Shown: piece after piece, positions 6,985-10,753 of the stretch
Layout of the letters: every line of letters starts with the position of its first letter
How positions within the stretch are numbered: the stretch's first letter is position 1
From: Chloroflexota bacterium
Lineage (GTDB): Bacteria > Chloroflexota > Anaerolineae > Anaerolineales > Villigracilaceae
Assembly: GCA_021812905.1 (NCBI GenBank)
Contig: JAKAMM010000035.1
Location: forward strand, 1-10,753
Reading direction: 5' to 3'
Length of the DNA stretch: 10,753 nt
Made by a program: the position numbers and the translations under genes
The notes under the pieces: model-generated
What the model saw: the letters and a program-made list of their open reading frames with translations, nothing else
What the model was told of the DNA's origin: nothing
The model's database searches: none

Positions 6985-7770
6985 ATGAGTAAAAAAGATC
7001 GTGAAGGTGGTAAGAGCAAACGTCAGGAATTTCGTGAGAAGCGCCGCCGTGAGGAACAGCGCAACCGATGGATTTGGATCGGTCTGATTATTATTGGCGC
7101 ATTTCTGGTTGTGTTCTTCTTTGTTTACCCGCAACTTAAGCCGATCGCGGCAGTCCAGCCCATTACACCTGTTGCTCGCCCGAATGCGAACGGCACTTCG
7201 GCCGGCAATCCTAATGCGCCCGTCAAGTTGGTTGAGTTCTCAGATTTCCAATGCCCGTATTGCAAACAGTATTGGCAGCAGACGGAAGCACAGATGGTTG
7301 ACGCCTATGTAAAAACAGGCAAAGTATTCTATACTGACCGATCAGCGGGCAACTGGGTCAGTGGTAACATTGGTCAGGGCGGAACCGAATCCCAGGACGC
7401 TGCAATGGCCGCTTATTGTGCAGCCGACCAGAACAAGTATTGGGATATGCACGATGCGCTCTTTACCAATGTGATTGGCGAGGATGCTGGCTCTTTCACG
7501 CAACGCCGATTGCAAGCGATTGCCCAGAGTGTTGGTCTCGACATGAATGCCTTTAACTCATGTTATTCCAGCCAGAAGTACTTGAAGCAGGTCAATCAAG
7601 ATTATCAGGATGCGCTGGCTGCAAAGATTCAAGGGACGCCTTTCTTTGTCATCAGTTATATACCGAAAGGCCAGACCCAGGCTGTCACTACCACTCTGGA
7701 CGGCGCGCAGCCGTTCAGCACGTTCCAACAGGAGCTTGATAAGGCTTTGGTGGCCGCGGGCGCAAAGTAA
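6985..7770 (+). CDS. Membrane-anchored DsbA-like thiol-disulfide oxidoreductase
   Basis: 261 residues. A highly charged N-terminal segment (1-28, Lys/Arg/Glu rich) is followed by one membrane helix (about 29-48, WIWIGLIIIGAFLVVFFFVY), then a Pro/Asn/Thr linker and a DsbA/Thioredoxin_4 domain from about 75. The active site is FQCPYC (C90, C93) and the cis-proline loop is GTPFF (P219). Topology puts the domain outside the cytoplasmic membrane, where it would form or shuffle disulfides in exported proteins. Two further cysteines, C145 (AAYCAAD) and C193 (NSCYSS), may form a second structural disulfide, as reported for the actinobacterial DsbA-like proteins. GAGGTGA (6974-6980) lies four bases before the ATG. 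A strong terminator follows 19 bases after the stop. A VKOR or DsbB partner is not in the window. Confidence 0.93.
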   Translation: MSKKDREGGKSKRQEFREKRRREEQRNRWIWIGLIIIGAFLVVFFFVYPQLKPIAAVQPITPVARPNANGTSAGNPNAPVKLVEFSDFQCPYCKQYWQQTEAQMVDAYVKTGKVFYTDRSAGNWVSGNIGQGGTESQDAAMAAYCAADQNKYWDMHDALFTNVIGEDAGSFTQRRLQAIAQSVGLDMNAFNSCYSSQKYLKQVNQDYQDALAAKIQGTPFFVISYIPKGQTQAVTTTLDGAQPFSTFQQELDKALVAAGAK

Positions 7771-7789
7771 AACTTGTTCTATAATGCGT

Positions 7790-7822
7790 AAAAAGACGCG
7801 GCGATGAGCCGCGTCTTTTTTT
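7790..7822. terminator. Strong, probably bidirectional rho-independent terminator
   Basis: A-tract plus GACGCGGC (7790-7802), loop GATGA, GCCGCGTC plus T-tract (7808-7822): a perfect 13-pair stem counting the A/T flanks. The T-run serves the + strand DsbA-like gene that ends at 7770. The A-run on the other side gives a T-run on the minus strand, so it can also end the DUF554 transcript coming from the right. Confidence 0.93.
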
Positions 7823-7847
7823 AATGAGGCGTAACCAAGATTTTTAT

Positions 7848-7879
7848 TTTTCTTTGCGGCTCTGCGTCTGCGCGTTAAA
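7848..7879. repeat. Short period-8 repeat, CTTTGCGG / CTCTGCGT / CTGCGCGT, ending in TTAAA
   Basis: Between the terminator and the DUF554 stop lies a T-rich run leading into three degenerate eight-base units (CTTTGCGG, CTCTGCGT, CTGCGCGT) and then TAAA. I recall similar arrays, with units like CTTTGCGT or CTCTGCGT ending in TTAAA, as dispersed intergenic repeats in many bacterial genomes (Chloroflexota, cyanobacteria and others); this cannot be verified here. It encodes nothing convincing. The rest of the 7771-7915 gap holds only the terminator. Confidence 0.55.
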
Positions 7880-7915
7880 TTGTTGGAAACGATCGCTGGA
7901 TGATGGGACGGAAAA

Positions 7916-8659
7916 TCATTTCTGTATCGCCGACAAAATCCAAACGATTAGAGGGGCAACCGCCAACGCAGGCAGAAAATTTCCAACGCGGATTTTTTTG
8001 ATCTCCAGCAGACTGCTGACCGCCAGTCCGACCAGGATCACGCCGCCGGTGGCTGTTAATTCATTGATCATTGAGTCGATCACGGCTTTCATGGCAGGAT
8101 CAGTCATTGCGTTTGTCATGCTCACATTCAATTGCATGGCGAGAAAGCTGATGCCTCCTTGAAAGATTAGGATAACGATGGAAGAAAATAGCACTCCCAT
8201 GCCTAAAGAGGAAGATAATGCCAGTGATGCGAAACCATCCAACACCGATTTCACAGCCAGCAGACTGTAATCGCCTCGCAAGCCATCCTGAATGGAGCCG
8301 AGGATGGTCATTGGGCCGATACAAAAAAGCAGGGATGCCGTCAGGAAGCCGCGCACGAATTTGCTGGAGCCAACTTCAGCATTTGATTTGGCAAATCGCT
8401 TTTCGAGAATTTGGCCGAGGGATTGCAAACCGTCTTCAATTCTCCACCATTCACCCAGCAGGATTCCGATTAACAATGCGCCCAATACGATCAATGGATT
8501 TCCAGTCTTGAGGAACATTTGCAGTCCCATCGCCGCAGTGAAGAGTCCCATACCGGCGACGACCGTTGACTTCAACTGTTCGGGAATGCGCGCGCCGAAC
8601 AACATGCCTAACGTACTGCCGAGAATTACGGTGACGACATTGATGATTGTGCCTGTCAT
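7916..8659 (-). CDS. DUF554 family integral membrane protein
   Basis: 247 residues on the minus strand. The sequence is a typical DUF554 (YdfK-like) protein: MTGTIINVVTVILGSTLGMLFG at the start, RIPEQLK, then the family signature FCIGPMTILGSIQDGL followed by GDYSLLAVKSVLDGFASLAL and a QGGISFLAMQLN stretch. About seven hydrophobic segments are visible (roughly 3-22, 34-50, 55-71, 103-123, 132-155, 158-180 and 205-245, the last perhaps two). The biochemical function of DUF554 is unknown, and a transporter-like role has been guessed. It overlaps the upstream adenosyltransferase gene by four bases (ATGA at 8656-8659), with GGAG five bases before its ATG, so the two are an operon. It converges with the DsbA-like gene on a shared terminator. 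Length is normal. Confidence 0.94.
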   Translation of the reverse strand: MTGTIINVVTVILGSTLGMLFGARIPEQLKSTVVAGMGLFTAAMGLQMFLKTGNPLIVLGALLIGILLGEWWRIEDGLQSLGQILEKRFAKSNAEVGSSKFVRGFLTASLLFCIGPMTILGSIQDGLRGDYSLLAVKSVLDGFASLALSSSLGMGVLFSSIVILIFQGGISFLAMQLNVSMTNAMTDPAMKAVIDSMINELTATGGVILVGLAVSSLLEIKKIRVGNFLPALAVAPLIVWILSAIQK

Positions 8660-9216
8660 TGATTCTCCATGTGTAAGGGCTTCTTTGCTTTTGTGGTGGA
8701 TTTTCCCGACGCCTGGTTTTCAATCAATTCCAACACGAATAATAGTGAAGATAATCGGTTGAGATATTGTTGCAGAGCCGGATTCTTGATCTCTGCGCGG
8801 TCGAACAGTTCGACGACGCGGCGTTCGGCGCGGCGGACAACTGCGCGCCCCAGCGAAAGAGCCGCGCCTGATGGCGTGTCACCCGGCAGGATGAATTCCT
8901 TGGGCATCTCGATTGTTTGGCTCAGCGCGTCGGTTTGCTCTTCGAGCCAGGCCACGCGTCCCGCCTCGAAGTGAAATTGGCGCGCGTTTTCAGGCGGAGC
9001 GGCCACTTCGGCCATGATCCGGTATAGGTCGCGTTGTGATTCGAGCAGGAGCGGCCCACAGCGCGGATCACGCGTCGAAGCGCGCGCCAGCCCCAGTGTC
9101 GCGGAAGATTCGTCCAGCGCCCCGAGGACTTCCACGCGGGCGTGATACTTCGCGACGCGTCCTTCGCCGAGCAGGCTGGTCGTTCCATCGTCACCTTTTC
9201 GTGTGTAAAAAGACAC
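8656..9216 (-). CDS. pduO: PduO/MMAB-type cob(I)alamin adenosyltransferase
   Basis: 186 residues from GTG 9216. The protein transfers the adenosyl group of ATP to cob(I)alamin to make coenzyme B12. The family motifs are clear: N-terminal YTRKGDDGTTSLLGEGRVAKYHARVEVLGALDE (about 4-36), FILPGDTPSG (107-116), LGRAVVRRAERRVVEL (121-136) and YLNRLSSLLF (150-159). Residues reported as key in L. reuteri PduO have clear counterparts: D35, F107, R123, R127, E130 and N152. Small deviations from the consensus I remember are DESS for DELN (35-38), PGD for PGG (110-112) and LSS for LSD (154-156). The extra basic C-terminal tail (about 168-186) is unconserved. No Shine-Dalgarno precedes the GTG, and a perfect TATAAT is six bases away, suggesting a leaderless mRNA. 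Downstream DUF554 is coupled. Confidence 0.93.
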   Translation of the reverse strand: MSFYTRKGDDGTTSLLGEGRVAKYHARVEVLGALDESSATLGLARASTRDPRCGPLLLESQRDLYRIMAEVAAPPENARQFHFEAGRVAWLEEQTDALSQTIEMPKEFILPGDTPSGAALSLGRAVVRRAERRVVELFDRAEIKNPALQQYLNRLSSLLFVLELIENQASGKSTTKAKKPLHMENQ

Positions 9217-9222
9217 GGGTAA

Positions 9223-9251
9223 ATTATAATTTCAGTCAACTCTTATGGAAA
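9223..9251 (-). promoter_or_regulatory. Probable promoter of the pduO-DUF554 operon, predicting a leaderless mRNA
   Basis: On the minus strand TATAAT (9228-9223) is a perfect -10 box. TTTCCA (9251-9246) sits 17 bases upstream as a weak -35 (four of six matches). The -10 is six bases from the GTG start codon, so transcription would begin at, or within one or two bases of, the start codon. The alternative TTGACT at 9239-9234 is too close to the -10 to be its -35 box. Confidence 0.55.
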
Positions 9252-9376
9252 CCCCATTCGTGCATCATTCGGTCCTCCGGCGCTTGTATTCTGGGCATTG
9301 TCACTGGCATTTCAGCCCGAGCCACCGCCGCTCTAGGCAAAAGATGGTCCCTTTTGGGTCCCTGTTTTTTTGCAAA

Positions 9377-9399
9377 AGGTCATATTTCAACCATGACCT
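9377..9399. promoter_or_regulatory. Inverted repeat upstream of the Rrf2 promoter, possible regulator site
   Basis: AGGTCAT (9377-9383) and ATGACCT (9393-9399) are a perfect seven-base inverted repeat with a nine-base spacer. It ends eight bases before the predicted -35 box of the Rrf2 gene, a usual place for an activator or second repressor site. Half-site spacing (16 bases between centres) is not far from one and a half turns of DNA. The binding protein is unknown. Confidence 0.4.
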
Positions 9400-9406
9400 A
9401 CATCAC

Positions 9407-9435
9407 TTGCCTTGTGCTGTCAGGCACAATAAAAT
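9407..9435 (+). promoter_or_regulatory. Promoter of the Rrf2-family gene
   Basis: TTGCCT (9407-9412) and TAAAAT (9430-9435) are a reasonable -35/-10 pair with the ideal 17-base spacing. The start would be near 9442, leaving a leader of about 42 bases with GAGG (9471-9474) nine bases before the ATG. An operator-like inverted repeat fills the spacer. A little upstream, 9338-9371 (CAAAAG, seven-base loop, CTTTTG, then a T7 run after a gap) is a weak terminator-like feature that I do not call separately. Confidence 0.6.
9412..9429. promoter_or_regulatory. Perfect inverted repeat inside the -35/-10 spacer, probable operator
   Basis: TTGTGC (9412-9417) and GCACAA (9424-9429), separated by TGTCAG, form a perfect 6-6-6 palindrome that lies exactly between the two promoter boxes. 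A dimeric regulator bound here would block RNA polymerase. The simplest candidate is the Rrf2 protein encoded just downstream (autorepression), because many Rrf2 members repress their own gene. It does not match the operators I know for IscR, NsrR or CymR. Confidence 0.55.
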
Positions 9436-9483
9436 AGTTATTACTGGTAAGAATTAGTTGTTTTCTATGAGAGGAAAGACGCC

Positions 9484-9885
9484 ATGCAAATCACCCGTCA
9501 AGCTGACTATGCAGTTCGTGCAGTCCTTCATTTGGCGCGACTCGGAAACACTGAGCGCGCAGCAACCAGCATGATCGCGGAGGAGCAAAACATTCCGCCC
9601 TCCTTCTTAGCCAAAATTATTTCGCAATTGTCCATTGCCGGACTTCTGCACACTTCACGCGGAGCACGAGGCGGTGTTACTCTCGGGCGCGAACCCGGGG
9701 ATATCACCCTGCTGGAAGTCGTCGAGGCGATTGACGGCCCGATCCAACTCAACGAATGTGTTGGCGAGGATGGCATCTGCTCATATGCGGATAAATGTCC
9801 GCTTCGGCCTGTGTGGTGCGATGCGCAGGATGAACTGGTTGCAAAACTCAGAGGAACAAATTTTGCGCAATTGCTGACGGCGTAA
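9484..9885 (+). CDS. Rrf2-family transcriptional regulator with Fe-S-type cysteine cluster
   Basis: 133 residues. It opens with MQITRQADYAVRAVLHLARLG, the classic Rrf2 start. A winged helix follows: the recognition helix is within IPPSFLAKIISQLSIAGLL and the wing is SRGARGGVTLGREP. The dimerisation helix begins at TLLEVVEAIDGP. Three cysteines, C92, C99 and C105 (ECVGEDGICSYADKC), sit where IscR and NsrR bind an iron-sulfur cluster; a fourth, C112, follows at VWC. The protein probably senses Fe-S status, redox state or nitric oxide and changes DNA binding accordingly; which one cannot be told. It likely binds the palindrome in its own promoter. No suf or isc genes lie nearby, and the next gene is hutU behind a terminator. 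Length is a little short for IscR (about 160) but within the family range. Confidence 0.95.
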   Translation: MQITRQADYAVRAVLHLARLGNTERAATSMIAEEQNIPPSFLAKIISQLSIAGLLHTSRGARGGVTLGREPGDITLLEVVEAIDGPIQLNECVGEDGICSYADKCPLRPVWCDAQDELVAKLRGTNFAQLLTA

Positions 9886-9907
9886 AGTGAACAACAAGTT
9901 GGAAAAC

Positions 9908-9946
9908 AAATTCCTCACGGCAATTATACGCCGTGAGGAATTTCTT
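9908..9946 (+). terminator. Perfect-hairpin rho-independent terminator between the Rrf2 gene and hutU
   Basis: AAATTCCTCACGGC (9908-9921), loop AATTATAC, GCCGTGAGGAATTT (9930-9943): a perfect 14-pair stem followed by a short T-rich tail (TTTCTT). It lies 22 bases after the Rrf2 stop. It ends about 18 bases before the hutU ribosome binding site, so it could also act as an attenuator or as a protein-binding palindrome controlling hutU. Confidence 0.85.
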
Positions 9947-9975
9947 ATCCTCCAAATGAAAACAAGGAGTCTCCC

Positions 9976-10753
9976 ATGTCAGGACCTCGCGCCGTCCGCG
10001 CACCGCGCGGTACACAACTCACTTGCAAGAACTGGCTGATCGAAGCGCCATATCGCATGATCCAAAACAACCTCGACCCGGACGTAGCTGAGCGTCCGCA
10101 GGATCTGGTCGTCTATGGCGGGCGCGGACAGGCGGCGCGCTCATGGGAAGCTTTCGATGCAATCCTGGAATCGCTCAAGAATCTCGAAGAAGATGAAACG
10201 CTGCTCGTCCAATCGGGCAAGCCGGTGGCAGTGTTTAAGAGTCACAAGGACGCGCCGCGCGTTCTGATCGCAAACTCCAATCTTGTGCCGCATTGGGCCA
10301 CGCAAAAACATTTCGATGAGTTGGCCGCAAAGGGACTCATCATGTATGGACAGATGACCGCCGGTTCGTGGATCTACATCGGCACACAGGGAATTTTGCA
10401 GGGCACGTATGAAACGTTCGGCGCGCTGGCGAAACTCAAAGGTTGGGGTTCGCTCAAAGGAAAATTTTCCCTGACTGCCGGTCTTGGCGGCATGGGCGGC
10501 GCACAACCACTTGCCATCACAATGAATGAAGGCGTGGGACTCATCGTCGAAGTGGACCCAGCACGCGCCAAGCGACGCCTCGATACGGGATATGTTGATC
10601 GCGTGGTGGATAATCTAGAAGAGGCGATGACCCTCGTCGAAGAATATGTCGATAAGCAGACTCCGCTCTCGATCGGGTTGATCGGCAACGCATCTGACAT
10701 TTATACAGAATTAGCCATGCGCGGAATCACGCCGGATGTGGTGACAGATCAAA
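9976..10753 (+). CDS. hutU: Urocanate hydratase (urocanase), N-terminal part, runs off the window
   Basis: The first 259 codons of a gene that is normally about 550 long; there is no stop before the window end. Urocanase adds water to urocanate to give imidazolonepropionate, the second step of histidine degradation, using a tightly bound NAD+. The family signature is clear: [28 protein letters not shown] at the start (about 12-39), [65 protein letters not shown] and the NAD-binding glycine loop GLGGMGGAQ (169-177), followed by the [22 protein letters not shown] stretch. AAGGAG (9964-9969) six bases before the ATG fixes the start. No hutH, hutI or ftcD is seen in the window; they may follow. 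Confidence in identity is very high. Confidence 0.97.
   Translation, partial: MSGPRAVRAPRGTQLTCKNWLIEAPYRMIQNNLDPDVAERPQDLVVYGGRGQAARSWEAFDAILESLKNLEEDETLLVQSGKPVAVFKSHKDAPRVLIANSNLVPHWATQKHFDELAAKGLIMYGQMTAGSWIYIGTQGILQGTYETFGALAKLKGWGSLKGKFSLTAGLGGMGGAQPLAITMNEGVGLIVEVDPARAKRRLDTGYVDRVVDNLEEAMTLVEEYVDKQTPLSIGLIGNASDIYTELAMRGITPDVVTDQ

Noticed and set aside
7824..8162. Plus-strand open frame of 112 codons
   Set aside because: It starts in the repeat-like gap and continues antisense through the DUF554 gene; its start region is the CTTTGCG repeat, which often makes false reading frames.
9245..9457. Plus-strand open frame of 70 codons in the divergent gap
   Set aside because: No recognisable domain, unusual His/Arg-rich composition, no ribosome binding site, and it overlaps the promoter and inverted repeats of the Rrf2 gene.
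9217..9483. Cobalamin riboswitch upstream of the adenosyltransferase
   Set aside because: I looked for the B12-box and related conserved elements on the minus strand and saw none; the predicted promoter also leaves no leader. A covariance-model search would settle it.
1..10753. CRISPR array, tRNA, rRNA, transposase or prophage genes
   Set aside because: No regularly spaced direct repeats, no tRNA-like cloverleaf that I could see, and no mobile-element proteins among the genes identified.

Overview
The window reads as a piece of bacterial chromosome of medium GC content with dense, short-gapped genes. The mix of genes (an OmpR-type two-component pair feeding into a TadZ/TadA pair, a two-HTH XRE regulator, a TPR protein, a membrane-anchored DsbA-like protein, DUF554, a PduO-type adenosyltransferase, an Rrf2 regulator and urocanase) and two motifs that look like genome-wide dispersed repeats suggest a Chloroflexota member, probably Anaerolineae. 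This is a judgement from gene style and not from a marker gene, so the taxonomy is moderate confidence at best.

Left block (1-3781, all + strand): the C-terminal end of a sensor histidine kinase, an OmpR/PhoB-family response regulator, a TadZ/CpaE-like protein with an N-terminal receiver domain and a MinD-like ATPase domain, a 96-residue unrecognised protein, and the TadA/CpaF secretion ATPase. Spacing is 5-27 bases throughout, so this is very probably one operon that couples phosphorelay signalling to a Tad/Flp-type (type IVc) pilus machine. The membrane platform genes (tadB, tadC), secretin and pilin are not in the window.

Middle block (3782-7822, + strand): a regulator with two XRE helix-turn-helix domains behind a strong extended -10 promoter, a small TPR protein, a two-domain GNAT acetyltransferase overlapping it by four bases, a monoacylglycerol-lipase-like alpha/beta hydrolase with a complete catalytic triad, and a single-pass membrane-anchored DsbA-like thiol oxidoreductase. 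The block closes with a strong terminator that can work in both directions.

Right block (7823-10753): two minus-strand genes, a PduO-type cob(I)alamin adenosyltransferase and a DUF554 membrane protein, overlap by four bases and converge on that terminator. A 267-base divergent region (9217-9483) holds a promoter for the minus pair that predicts a leaderless mRNA, and a promoter for an Rrf2-family Fe-S regulator whose -35/-10 spacer contains a perfect inverted repeat (probable autoregulatory operator). A second inverted repeat lies upstream. After the Rrf2 gene a perfect hairpin terminator stands directly before the 5' half of hutU (urocanase), which runs off the window end.

The most novel material is the signalling-linked Tad module with its partly degenerate TadZ receiver and unknown 96-aa partner, and the regulatory layout of the 9217-9975 region. 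I see no CRISPR array, rRNA, tRNA, transposase or phage gene.
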